From Kribbella pittospori (GTDB taxonomy: Bacteria > Actinomycetota > Actinomycetes > Propionibacteriales > Kribbellaceae), in the NCBI RefSeq assembly GCF_004331465.1, contig NZ_SJKB01000010.1, positions 124,001 through 188,000 on the forward strand: a stretch of DNA of 64,000 bases. Reading direction: 5' to 3'. Made by a program: the position numbers and the translations under genes. Shown here piece by piece: positions 26,281-35,174 of this stretch. Numbering within the stretch: position 1 is the stretch's first letter; every line of letters begins with the position of its first letter. The notes under the pieces are model-generated. The model was not told where the DNA came from, did not search any database, and saw only the letters and a list, made by a program, of their open reading frames with translations.

Positions 26281-27153
26281 ATGGTTCTGGCGGTCGACGG
26301 GTTGCGGATGCGCTATGGCGACACCGAAGTACTGCATGACGTCTCGTTCCAGGCCCGGCATGGCGAGGTCGTTGCCTTGCTCGGCCCGAACGGCGCGGGC
26401 AAGAGCACGACAATCGAGATCCTGGAGGGCTTCCGGCTGCGCTCGGCGGGGACCGTCGAGGTGCTCGGCGTCGACCCGGCTGCCGGCGACGAGCGTTGGC
26501 GGTCCCGGCTCGGCATCGTGCTGCAGTCGTGGCGCGACCACGGGAACTGGCGGGTTCGTGAACTGCTGCACCACCTCGGCACGTACTACGCGCCGTACGC
26601 CACGAACACGATCGACCGTCCGTGGGACACCGACGAACTGCTCGCCGAGGTCGGCCTCGGTTCGCAGGCGGAGCAGAAGACCAAGACGCTGTCCGGTGGG
26701 CAGCGGCGCCGGCTCGACGTCGCGATCGGGATCGTCGGGCGGCCGGAGGTGCTGTTTCTGGATGAGCCGACTGCGGGCTTCGATCCTGAGGCGCGGTACG
26801 AGTTTCACGACCTGGTCCGGCGACTCGCGGCCGAGCACGAGACGACGATCTTGCTCACCACGCACGACCTCGACGAGGCGAGCAAACTGGCGGACCGGAT
26901 CCTCATCCTCAACGCCGGCCGGATCGTCGCGGCCGGGACGACTCGCGAGCTGACCGCGCTGATCGCCGGCGAGGACGAGGTGCGCTGGAGCGTCGACGGA
27001 CAACACTTCCGCAAGACCACGCCGGACTCGACCGGCTTCGTCCGTGACCTCTTCACGCAGTACGGCGCCTCCGTCCGCGATCTCGAAGTACGACGGGCGT
27101 CGCTCGAGGAGACGTATCTCGCATTGGTCCGCGGACAGGAGGTGGCGCTGTGA
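26281..27153 (+). CDS. ABC transporter ATP-binding protein (drug/lipid export type)
   Basis: A 290-residue ATPase of the CcmA/DrrA-like class: Walker A GPNGAGKSTT, Q-loop VLQSWRDHG, signature LSGGQRRRLDVAIG, Walker B VLFLDEPTAGFDPEAR and H-loop LLTTHDLDEA. The ~70-residue C-terminal extension is usual for exporters of this type. ATG 26281 follows AAGGAGG. Its stop overlaps the permease start. Control by the divergent HTH_38/MarR-like protein is likely. Cargo unknown. Confidence 0.94.
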   Translation: MVLAVDGLRMRYGDTEVLHDVSFQARHGEVVALLGPNGAGKSTTIEILEGFRLRSAGTVEVLGVDPAAGDERWRSRLGIVLQSWRDHGNWRVRELLHHLGTYYAPYATNTIDRPWDTDELLAEVGLGSQAEQKTKTLSGGQRRRLDVAIGIVGRPEVLFLDEPTAGFDPEARYEFHDLVRRLAAEHETTILLTTHDLDEASKLADRILILNAGRIVAAGTTRELTALIAGEDEVRWSVDGQHFRKTTPDSTGFVRDLFTQYGASVRDLEVRRASLEETYLALVRGQEVAL

Positions 27154-27998
27154 GCCCTCGGATGGCTGCAGTCCGGGCCGGGTGGCGGCGGGGACGGATC
27201 GAGTTGCGACAGTCGTTCACGAACGGGCCTGAGTTGTTCAGTCACTTCCTCTGGCCGGTGCTGATGCTGGGGGCGCTGTTCTTCCTGCGGCATCGGGGCT
27301 TCGGCTCGACCGGATTGCTGCTCGGTACGTTCGCGCTGCCGAGCATTCTCGGGATGAATGCGGCGATGGGGATGGTCAGCATGAGCCAGCAGCTCACCGC
27401 GGATCGTGAGGACGGCACGTTGCTTCGCGCGAAGGCGACACCGAACGGGATGCTCGGTTACCTCGTGGGCAAGGTCGCCTCGGTGGCCGGCGGCTTGCTC
27501 GCCGACCTGGCGATCCTGCTCATCCCGGGGTTGCTGATTGTCGACGGGCTCGCGCTCGGGTCGTTCGGCGGTTGGTTCACGCTGGTCTGGGTGCTGGCGC
27601 TCGGGATGGTCGCGACGCTGCCGATCGGCGCGGTCCTCGGATCCGTGTTCACTACCGCGCGGTCGCAGGGGCTGCTCCAGTTGCCGGTGCTCGGTCTGAT
27701 CGCGATCTCGGGCATCTTCTATCCGATTGCTGCCTTGCCCCGCTGGCTGGAGTGGATCGGGCAGGTCTTCCCGATCTACTGGATGGGACTCGGCATGCGG
27801 TCCGCGTTGCTCCCGGACAGCATGGTCGTGGTCGAGATCAGCGACTCCTGGCGGCACCTGGAGACGGTCGGCGTACTCGGGGTGTGGGTCGTCGCCGGTT
27901 TGCTGGTCGCGCCCGTCGTACTGCGCCGGATGGCTCGGCGGGAGTCCGGCTCCCAGGTCGCCGAGCGGCGGGAACGGGCGCTGCGCCGAGTGGCTTGA
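27150..27998 (+). CDS. ABC-2 type transporter permease
   Basis: A 282-residue permease with six predicted membrane helices and the ABC-2 pattern (TADREDGTLLRAKATPNGML in the cytoplasmic loop, GIFYPIAALPRWLEWIGQVFP near helix 5). GTG 27150 overlaps the ATPase stop by four bases. The two proteins form one half-type exporter for a drug, lipid or polysaccharide. Confidence 0.93.
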   Translation: MSPRMAAVRAGWRRGRIELRQSFTNGPELFSHFLWPVLMLGALFFLRHRGFGSTGLLLGTFALPSILGMNAAMGMVSMSQQLTADREDGTLLRAKATPNGMLGYLVGKVASVAGGLLADLAILLIPGLLIVDGLALGSFGGWFTLVWVLALGMVATLPIGAVLGSVFTTARSQGLLQLPVLGLIAISGIFYPIAALPRWLEWIGQVFPIYWMGLGMRSALLPDSMVVVEISDSWRHLETVGVLGVWVVAGLLVAPVVLRRMARRESGSQVAERRERALRRVA

Positions 27999-28077
27999 AA
28001 GCGTTTTGAAAGGTCGGTGGCCCCGGCCTGCTCCTAGCGTCGACGCGACAGCAGGCTGGGACCACGAGGGGTCACGC

Positions 28078-28455
28078 ATGGACTGGAACATCGACGTCGA
28101 CGCGGTCGCGAACGTGCTGCAGACCACCGGCGAGAAGGCATCCGGGTACGAGGCGGTGGCGAAGGGGTACGCCGACTACGCCGAACGGTCGGTCCGGCAG
28201 GCTCAGGCGACGCTCGTCGGTCAAGCGGTGGCCGACGTACTGGCGTTCTACCAGGACGCCTGGCAGGACATCGTCGACCAGACCAACGCCTCCCTCACCG
28301 GCGCCAAGGACGCCACCATCGCGTACGTGAACGGCCAGGAAGAGATGGCCCTGAACGCGCAGCGGAACGCGACCGACGCACCGGGCAAGCGCCGCGCCGC
28401 CGAATCCCGGGCGAATGCGGAGAATGCCTCCCGCCAGCGCCACAACATCGAGTGA
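28078..28455 (+). CDS. ESX/WXG100-like small helical protein (DUF6507-like) of toxin locus
   Basis: A 125-residue, highly charged, mostly helical protein: MDWNIDVDAVANVLQTTGEK, a Y-A-D-Y-A segment and a C-terminal helix rich in Ala, Asn and Arg. Size, helix-turn-helix layout and position seven bases before the giant toxin gene fit the small EsxA/EspC-type partners of type VII effectors. DUF6507 is my nearest recollection. The true WXG motif is absent. TTGAAA at 28006 may be part of its promoter. Role inferred as secretion chaperone or co-substrate. Confidence 0.65.
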   Translation: MDWNIDVDAVANVLQTTGEKASGYEAVAKGYADYAERSVRQAQATLVGQAVADVLAFYQDAWQDIVDQTNASLTGAKDATIAYVNGQEEMALNAQRNATDAPGKRRAAESRANAENASRQRHNIE

Positions 28456-28462
28456 GGCGGCC

Positions 28463-31400
28463 ATGTTCAATCCCGACGGGGTGCCGGACTTCTTCCCCGG
28501 CACCAGTCCCGACGTACTGGCCTTCACCGGCGCCGAACTGAAGAAGGTCGGCGGCCAGATCAGGTCCACCGGGTACGACGTGAACAGCTCGTTCGAAGGG
28601 CTGTCCACCTGCTACCAGGCGCCTGAGGCGGAGACGCTGATCACGTCGCTGCGGCCGGTGTACATCCTGGCCTACGACTTCGGCAGTGATGTCGAGGCGA
28701 TGGGCGGGATCATCGAGCAGTTCGGGTACGACATGCAGGAGCCGTACGACCGGCTGCAGGACCTGCTCGAGCGGGCCCGCGGTTTCATCGTGAAGTGCCA
28801 GCAGGCCGAGGCGAACGGCGACGACTGGCAGGGCTGGGAGAACTGGGTCCAGGAGGAGAACTCCTACCACGAGGGCACCGCCAAGCTGCTGCAGCAGATG
28901 ATGGACATCCAGGTCGTCGCCGCGAACAAGATCGAGGCGCTGATCGGCGGCCTCGGCTGGTGGCCGGACACGCTGGACCGCAAGACCCGGGACCGCTTCG
29001 GCCACGAGTCGCACCCTCGGCGGATCGGCGTCGACCACGACCCGGAGCCGCCGCCGTGGGGTTCGCCGGAGGTGTACGACGCGCCGTGGATCGCCGACGT
29101 CGGCGAGCTCGCACTCGGTGTCGTCGACGGTCTGACCACACTCCTCGGACTCCAGTGGGCGCTTCAGGTGTCCGGCTGGGACTGGGGGAAGGAGAACTTC
29201 GAGAAGCTGTTCGGGCACCCGCCGGCCGACATGTACCAGATGTTCGACGCCTGGGAGGGCGTCGCCGACGACATCATGATGCTGGCCAACAAGGTCCCGG
29301 GCGTCGGCGGACTGCTGCCCGACGGCATGAGCGAAGAGCTCGACCAGCGCTGGGACGACACGATCGACACCATCGGCGACGACTGGTCGAACGGCAACCA
29401 GGCCGCATCCATCATGGGCGCCGTCGGCCTGATCCCGGTCGGCCCCGGCAAGCTGGCCGGCGTCGCATCCAAACTCGGCAAGCTCGGCAAACTGGCCGAC
29501 AAGGTCCCCCCGGTCCGCGTCGCCGCCCACGCCGCCGACAACTTCCTCGACCTCCGCAACAAACTCCGCAGCACAGCGATCGAGGGCGGCCTGAAGATCC
29601 CCGGCGTAGGCGCCGTCCTGAAGGGCTACTCCCACATCCCCCTGCTAGGCGACGCAGTCCGCCTAGAACGCGGCGTACCCCTCACCCGCGGTCCGAAGGT
29701 CGACGTCCCGTCCGGCATAGACCTCCCCCGCGAGCGGGTTCCCGCCGGGCACGGCCCCGCGGCCCGGGTCCACGTCCCCGGCGACGCCGTACACGCTCCC
29801 GGCGACCCGGTCGACCTCCCCGGCAACCCAACCAACGCCCCCGGCAACACCATCGACACCCCGGGCCAAACGGCCAACACCCCAGGGTCCACGCCAGGCA
29901 GCACGACACAACCGGGCAGTACGACGCCCGGCCCCACGACGCCGGGCAGCACAACGCCCGGCAACACCCCGGGTCCAGGCAACACGGTGGACCCCGGCCC
30001 CACCCGCCCCGCCGACTCACTCGACCCCGAAACCACCATCCCACCAGTCATCCCCAACACCCCCATCATCCCCAACACCCCAGCCAACCTCGGCACCTCG
30101 GGAACGCCCGGTACGCCTGGCACTCCGGGCACGGTTGGTACCTCGGGTACGTCGGGGACTCCCGGTACGCCGGGCACTCCGGGCACGGTTGGTACCTCGG
30201 GTACGCCGGGTACGTCGGGGACTCCCGGTACACCCGGCACAGTCGGCACCTCGGGTACGCCGGGCACTCCTGGCACTCCGGGCACGCCCGGCACTCCGGG
30301 GACAGTCGGCATGTCGGGTACGCCCGGCAACACCGGAACGCCCGGCAGCACCGGCACTCCTGGCAGCACCGGGACCCCTGGCAGCACAGGCTTGCCGGGG
30401 ACGCCGGGGAGCACGCACGCGCCCGGGAGCACCGGCCAGCCAGGTCACACGACGCGTCCGGGTGACGGCAGCACCGGTGAACCCGGTCGCCCCGAACCAA
30501 CGGACCGCCGTACCAAGCGCGACGACGACGACCCCACCCAGCACCAGCCAACCCGCCCCGACAAGCCAGACCACACCGAACTCCCCGACCCCAACAAACA
30601 CCCGGAAGGCCCGGAGCCCACGCGCACAGGCCCCGACCCCCACTCGACGCGCACCGGCCCGGAGCCCCACCCCACCCGAACTGGCCCGGACTCCAACGAC
30701 CCCACTCCGACCCACCCCAACGAACCAACCCAGACCCCAACCCACCGCGACGCGGACCCCGTCGTCGCCCCGATCCAGCCGCTCATCCCACCCCACACCC
30801 CAGGCGCCCCAGGCGACCCAGTCCGCCGCCCCGACCCAACCGCCAACCGCCCAACCCCAGCCGACCGCCCGACCCCGGGTGAGCGTCACGGACCGGGTGA
30901 GCGTCCTGCTACCCGGCCGGGTGAGCGGTCTATCGCGGATGAGCTTGATCCCGAGCGCGTGAGCGGTGATCGGGTGAGTGGAGATCGCGTCGAAGGTCAT
31001 CGCGTTGAAGGCGAAGGCCTCGAGCACTCGAGCGCCCGACGTTCCGGCACTCAACCCGGCACTCACCACCCCGCCCGGCACTCCGAGCCGGCCCGGCACT
31101 CCGAGCCGGCCCGGCACTCCGAGCCGGATCGCACCGGCGGGCCGGACCGTGAGCCCGGGAAGGTTGCTGAGGGCAAGCATGGAGACGGGGATGGTGATGG
31201 GGACGACCTCATCTCGCGGCGGTTGCGGGGGGAGGATGGGCCGGATGTGGCGGCGCATGTGCCTGATGACGCTGGGCCGGTACGGCATCCAGATGACCAG
31301 CGGCCGGTGGATCCTGAGTGGGATCGGCTGGATTCGGGTGGGCGGTTGGCGCAGGCGACTGCTGAGATCTCGCGTGGTGCGCGTACCTTCGCGTCCGAGG

Positions 31401-34400
31401 CTGAGGCGACGGCGTGGGGGCGGCGGCACTGGGGCGACTATGCCCGCGACCTCGACCCGCGGAAGGCGGACGTGGTCGAGCGATTCACCCGCGGCGGTGA
31501 CAACGTACACGGTTCGTACAAGCAGGTCGGCGACCACCTACGCGGCATCGAACACCGTCCCGAACTCGACCCGCTGATCGACGAGTTCGACGACGTACTC
31601 AATGGGCGCCGGGTCCCGGAGGACGTGGTGGTACGCCGCGTCACCGACATCGATCACTTCGACGGACCGATCGACCAACTGGTGAACAAGACGTTCCGCG
31701 ACCCGTCGTTCCTCTCGACGTCGCTGGGCGAGGCGATCCCGTCCAGCCGGCCCGGGATCATCCACCTGAAGGTCTCGAAGGGCACGCCGGCCCTCTACAC
31801 CGGCCACCACTCAGCCCACGGCGAGGGCGAACGCGAGCTGGTCCTCGGCCGCGGCCTCACCATCAAGTTCACCCGCGTCTTCCCGCACAACGGCAAAATC
31901 CACCTCTTCGCCGAGATCGTCCCCGACGTCCGCCACGCCGACACCCCAGACGTACGCCGCACCCCGCAGGACTTCGACGCGCCGGACGCACGTCGTACGC
32001 CGCAGGACCTCGGTGACGTCCTCCCGGACACTCCTCGCGTCGATGCGCCGGACGTCCGGCGTACTCCGCAGGACTTCGCCGAGGGCGTCGCCGACGTCCG
32101 TCACGTCGACACCCCAGACGTACGTCGTACCCCACAGGTTTTCGGTGAGGGTGTCCCGGGCGCTTCTCATGTCGATGCCCCGGACGTACGGCGTACTCCG
32201 CAGGACTTCGAGGCGCCGGACGCACCGCCTACCTCGCAGGATTTCGGTGAGGGCGTGCGAGACGGTTCTCATGTTGATGCGCCGGATGTCCGGCGTACTG
32301 CGCGCGGTTTCGGTGAGGGTGTCCCGGATGCTTCTCGCGTCGAGGCGCCTGATGTGCGGCGTACGCCGCAGGACTTCGAGGCGCCGGATGTACGTCGTAC
32401 TCCGCAGGACTTCGCCGAGGCGGTCCCCGACGTTCGCCACGCCGACACTCCGGATGCACGGCGTACTTCGCAGGGCTCTGGTGAGGGTGTCCCGGATGCT
32501 TCTCACGTTGATGTGCCGGATGTGCGGCGTACGCCGGAGGATTACGGGTTTGCGTCGGGGGATGTGCGGCGTGCGGCGGATCCTGAGGTGTTGGCGCGGA
32601 CCAGGCAGGAGGCGGAGGAGTTTGGGCGGACTGTGCCGGAGCGGTTTCACGAGTCGGTGAAGTTGATGACGCAGAGCACTTTCGGGGCGGTGAACCGGGC
32701 GTTGTACGCCGGGCATCAGCTGAGCGATCTGCGGCGGGTGATGAACACCGACGGGAGCAGCGGGCTGACCGAGGAAGCGATCCGGGTGGCGGAGGACGTC
32801 GACACGGTGGTGATGAGCGCAGCCGACGCGGTGGATCCGCGGATGGTGTGGCGGGGGATGCGGCTGCCGAGGCATCTGCCGCACAGCGAGCTGATGAACT
32901 GGGTGCTGGAGACGTTCAAGGTCGGTGAGAACACGGACTTCGAGGGGTTCCAGTTCACGTCGACGGATCCGGCGGTGGCGTCGGACTTCGCGCATGAGAA
33001 CAACCGGACGGGTGTGGTCCTCGAGGTCCAGACACGCAAGGGAGCCCCGAGCGGGAAGCTGAGCGGGCTGCGGAACTCGGAGTCCGAGTACATCCAGCCG
33101 CGCAACGTCCGCTACCGGACCGTCGGCATCAGCGAGAACGTCTCCTTCGACCAGCGGTTCCTGACCGCTGACGGGAAGCCCCGCGTACGTCGCGAGATCG
33201 TCATCCACATGGTCGACGTCGACGACTTCCCCGCCGTCCCGCACCTCGACCACCTCCCACCCCCCAACCCCACCCACCGGATAGAAGACCCTGACCCCGA
33301 AGCCACCCAACCCATCCCAAGCAACCAGCTGGGACAGCACGGGAGCGCACCGGATCCGGAGACAACGCAGGTCATCCGGCGCGAGCAGATGCGGGAGCAT
33401 GAGGGCGCCCCGGCCCGCGTCCCGCAGGACCAGCTGCCGGCGTACGGCGACGCTCCCGACCCGGACGCGACCCAACGCATCCCGCGTCAACAGATGCGGG
33501 AGCACGACGGTGCGCCGGACCCGGATCGTTTTCCGGGCGAGGGGTTGGGGGAGCCTGGTGATGGACCAGATCCGGACCGCGAGGCTCGTGAGCAGATGCC
33601 GGAGAGTGGTGGTGCGCAGGATCCGGATGCTACGCAGCGGGTTTCGCGGGCGAATGGTCCGAACCCGTGGGGGCGTCGTACGGACGCGCCCGACCAGCCT
33701 GGAAGAGGCAGGGGTTCCGAGGGATCCGATGCGCCGGGAGAAGCACCCGGGCACTCAAAGCACGGCCAGCAGCCCAGCCACGGGAAGCAGTCCGGTCGTG
33801 GGCACCCGGGGCAGCCCGGTCGTGGGCAAGGGCAGCCTGGTCGTGGGCAGAAGCCCACGCAGGGGCGGGTGGATCAGGGTGGGGTGGATGCTTGGCGGCG
33901 GCGAGAGGCTGGGCTTTATCGGAATCAGCCTGGGGAGGTTGATGGTGATGGGCCGGTGCCGACGGAGCCGTTGGGGCGGAGCAGTCAGGAGCCGGATCCG
34001 AGCAATATCGGGACCTACAGTCCGCGGTGGAAGGACATGGTTGATCCGGGGCGGATCTCGTATGACGTGCCGCAGGAGCGGGGGCGGCCGCCTCGGGCTC
34101 GGGTGCGGCCGGGGGATCCGATCTTTGACGAGTTCGGGCCGAAGGAGCACCAGTGGGAGCAGGAGCTCGACCTCCAGCCACCACCGGCGTACGGCGAACC
34201 CGGCGTGCACCGGGGTGATCGCGACCGCGCTCGCTACAACCCGCTCGACCCCGGCCAGGTCCATCAGCAGAACCTGACGAACGCGGCCGGCCCGGTCCCG
34301 TTGCACACCGTGCCGCGGTGGAAGAACCTGCTCAATCCGAACTACGAGAAGCAGTGGGTCGAGTTCATGTTCAACTGCTCGGCCGTGATGCGGGCGACCG

Positions 34401-34894
34401 TCGACCTGCTTCAGGGCCGGGCGGTCCGGCTGGCCGACGGTGACTTCCGCAGGGCGCCCGCGCCCCATCAGGGCACGCCCGGTACGCCGATCCCCGGCGA
34501 CTACGACGACAGCTACGAATGGATGGGCGTCCGCGGTCCAGGGCACCGGATGGACTTCCAACCGTTGCCTGGGCATCCGAACTCGGCCGCAGACCTGACA
34601 GATTTCACCCGCAGGGCGTACCAATCCGTCGAGGACGGACTCCGCGGCCGCCCACCCGGCACGGTGGCGGCGATCTGCATCGGGTGGGCCGACGGCGGCG
34701 GTCACTGGTTCGCGGCGTACGTCGATCACAACGGCGACGTCCGCGCGATCGACACGCAACCGGCGCCGAACGCGATCGACGAACCGTGGCCGCACGTGTA
34801 CGCGACCGAGCTGAGCAGGCTGGAGTTCACCATCCGCGAGCCGAACGGCGATTGGGAAGGCGGCTCGTCCGCGGATCCGGAGTCCACGTGGTAA
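28463..34894 (+). CDS. Giant polymorphic toxin: ESX-type N-terminus, two ADP-ribosyltransferase-like domains, C-terminal papain-fold (Tox-PL-like) domain
   Basis: A 2143-residue protein. Residues 1-360 are helical and ESX/LXG-like, with a hydrophobic segment near 310-335. A Thr/Pro/Gly-rich stalk with G-T-P-G-T repeats spans about 543-662, followed by a Pro/charged linker. ART-like domain 1 (about 965-1150) has R1058, S1085-T-S and E1123-R-E1125, the R-S-E triad. About 205 residues of R-R-T-P-Q-D-F repeats follow (1155-1361). ART-like domain 2 (about 1376-1593) has R1464, T1499-S-T and E1540-S-E1542. After a second low-complexity linker the C-terminus (about 1946-2143) shows a papain-like triad: C1972 (F-N-C-S), H2081 (GGHWFAAYVD) and D2097 (AIDTQ), as in Tox-PL deamidases/proteases. 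ATG 28463 follows the small partner gene. Secretion by a type VII system is inferred; no system genes are in the window. Confidence 0.85.
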   Translation: MFNPDGVPDFFPGTSPDVLAFTGAELKKVGGQIRSTGYDVNSSFEGLSTCYQAPEAETLITSLRPVYILAYDFGSDVEAMGGIIEQFGYDMQEPYDRLQDLLERARGFIVKCQQAEANGDDWQGWENWVQEENSYHEGTAKLLQQMMDIQVVAANKIEALIGGLGWWPDTLDRKTRDRFGHESHPRRIGVDHDPEPPPWGSPEVYDAPWIADVGELALGVVDGLTTLLGLQWALQVSGWDWGKENFEKLFGHPPADMYQMFDAWEGVADDIMMLANKVPGVGGLLPDGMSEELDQRWDDTIDTIGDDWSNGNQAASIMGAVGLIPVGPGKLAGVASKLGKLGKLADKVPPVRVAAHAADNFLDLRNKLRSTAIEGGLKIPGVGAVLKGYSHIPLLGDAVRLERGVPLTRGPKVDVPSGIDLPRERVPAGHGPAARVHVPGDAVHAPGDPVDLPGNPTNAPGNTIDTPGQTANTPGSTPGSTTQPGSTTPGPTTPGSTTPGNTPGPGNTVDPGPTRPADSLDPETTIPPVIPNTPIIPNTPANLGTSGTPGTPGTPGTVGTSGTSGTPGTPGTPGTVGTSGTPGTSGTPGTPGTVGTSGTPGTPGTPGTPGTPGTVGMSGTPGNTGTPGSTGTPGSTGTPGSTGLPGTPGSTHAPGSTGQPGHTTRPGDGSTGEPGRPEPTDRRTKRDDDDPTQHQPTRPDKPDHTELPDPNKHPEGPEPTRTGPDPHSTRTGPEPHPTRTGPDSNDPTPTHPNEPTQTPTHRDADPVVAPIQPLIPPHTPGAPGDPVRRPDPTANRPTPADRPTPGERHGPGERPATRPGERSIADELDPERVSGDRVSGDRVEGHRVEGEGLEHSSARRSGTQPGTHHPARHSEPARHSEPARHSEPDRTGGPDREPGKVAEGKHGDGDGDGDDLISRRLRGEDGPDVAAHVPDDAGPVRHPDDQRPVDPEWDRLDSGGRLAQATAEISRGARTFASEAEATAWGRRHWGDYARDLDPRKADVVERFTRGGDNVHGSYKQVGDHLRGIEHRPELDPLIDEFDDVLNGRRVPEDVVVRRVTDIDHFDGPIDQLVNKTFRDPSFLSTSLGEAIPSSRPGIIHLKVSKGTPALYTGHHSAHGEGERELVLGRGLTIKFTRVFPHNGKIHLFAEIVPDVRHADTPDVRRTPQDFDAPDARRTPQDLGDVLPDTPRVDAPDVRRTPQDFAEGVADVRHVDTPDVRRTPQVFGEGVPGASHVDAPDVRRTPQDFEAPDAPPTSQDFGEGVRDGSHVDAPDVRRTARGFGEGVPDASRVEAPDVRRTPQDFEAPDVRRTPQDFAEAVPDVRHADTPDARRTSQGSGEGVPDASHVDVPDVRRTPEDYGFASGDVRRAADPEVLARTRQEAEEFGRTVPERFHESVKLMTQSTFGAVNRALYAGHQLSDLRRVMNTDGSSGLTEEAIRVAEDVDTVVMSAADAVDPRMVWRGMRLPRHLPHSELMNWVLETFKVGENTDFEGFQFTSTDPAVASDFAHENNRTGVVLEVQTRKGAPSGKLSGLRNSESEYIQPRNVRYRTVGISENVSFDQRFLTADGKPRVRREIVIHMVDVDDFPAVPHLDHLPPPNPTHRIEDPDPEATQPIPSNQLGQHGSAPDPETTQVIRREQMREHEGAPARVPQDQLPAYGDAPDPDATQRIPRQQMREHDGAPDPDRFPGEGLGEPGDGPDPDREAREQMPESGGAQDPDATQRVSRANGPNPWGRRTDAPDQPGRGRGSEGSDAPGEAPGHSKHGQQPSHGKQSGRGHPGQPGRGQGQPGRGQKPTQGRVDQGGVDAWRRREAGLYRNQPGEVDGDGPVPTEPLGRSSQEPDPSNIGTYSPRWKDMVDPGRISYDVPQERGRPPRARVRPGDPIFDEFGPKEHQWEQELDLQPPPAYGEPGVHRGDRDRARYNPLDPGQVHQQNLTNAAGPVPLHTVPRWKNLLNPNYEKQWVEFMFNCSAVMRATVDLLQGRAVRLADGDFRRAPAPHQGTPGTPIPGDYDDSYEWMGVRGPGHRMDFQPLPGHPNSAADLTDFTRRAYQSVEDGLRGRPPGTVAAICIGWADGGGHWFAAYVDHNGDVRAIDTQPAPNAIDEPWPHVYATELSRLEFTIREPNGDWEGGSSADPESTW
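30090..30430 (+). repeat. Gly-Thr-Pro repeat stalk in toxin gene
   Basis: Tandem 9- to 18-base units encode G-T-P, G-T-V-G-T-S and G-S-T-G-T-P steps, collagen-like in spacing but Thr-rich. It probably forms an extended stalk and is prone to length change. Confidence 0.9.
31921..32545 (+). repeat. Tandem repeat encoding DVRRTPQDF-type units between the ART-like domains
   Basis: About fifteen degenerate units of 12-24 residues share D-V-R-R-T-P-Q-D-F followed by E-G-V-P-D or E-A-P. The repetition is seen directly in translation. Confidence 0.92.
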
Positions 34895-34922
34895 CCGGGA
34901 CCGGCAGAACAGGAGACCTCTG

Positions 34923-35174
34923 ATGTCAGTGACAGAAGCCAGGACAGTACTGGCGGCCTGGCTCGCGCAGCACTCGGTCGCGCCCGACACCTGGACACCG
35001 GAGGCTCTGCAAGGCTGGCACACCTCACACGCCGAGGAGTGGATCGTCTTCACATCACCCGGCAACGCGAACCGCCTCTTCCTGGTTGCCGACAGCAACG
35101 TATTCTCGTTCGCCCCGAGCGAACTCTCATTGGCGAAGGCCGTTCGCGCGGCCCGAGAGGAGGGCCAGCGATGA
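34923..35174 (+). CDS. Candidate immunity or partner protein of the toxin
   Basis: An 83-residue acidic protein 28 bases after the toxin stop: MSVTEARTVLAAWLAQHSV, then E-E-W-I-V-F-T-S-P-G-N-A-N-R-L-F-L-V-A-D. Helix-strand-helix layout and length resemble small YrhB/Imm-type immunity proteins, but I cannot assign a family. AGGAG lies before the ATG, and its stop overlaps the next start. Position directly downstream of a polymorphic toxin C-terminal domain is the usual immunity site, so neutralising the papain-fold domain is the main hypothesis. Confidence 0.6.
   Translation: MSVTEARTVLAAWLAQHSVAPDTWTPEALQGWHTSHAEEWIVFTSPGNANRLFLVADSNVFSFAPSELSLAKAVRAAREEGQR

Noticed and set aside
30090..30430. 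Separate collagen-like or phage tail fibre gene
   Set aside because: The G-T-P repeats are in frame inside the toxin gene, with no start, stop or phage neighbours.
31811..33754. 647-codon minus-strand frame antisense to the toxin middle
   Set aside because: Its repeats mirror the plus-strand R-R-T-P-Q-D-F units; no start context or domain.
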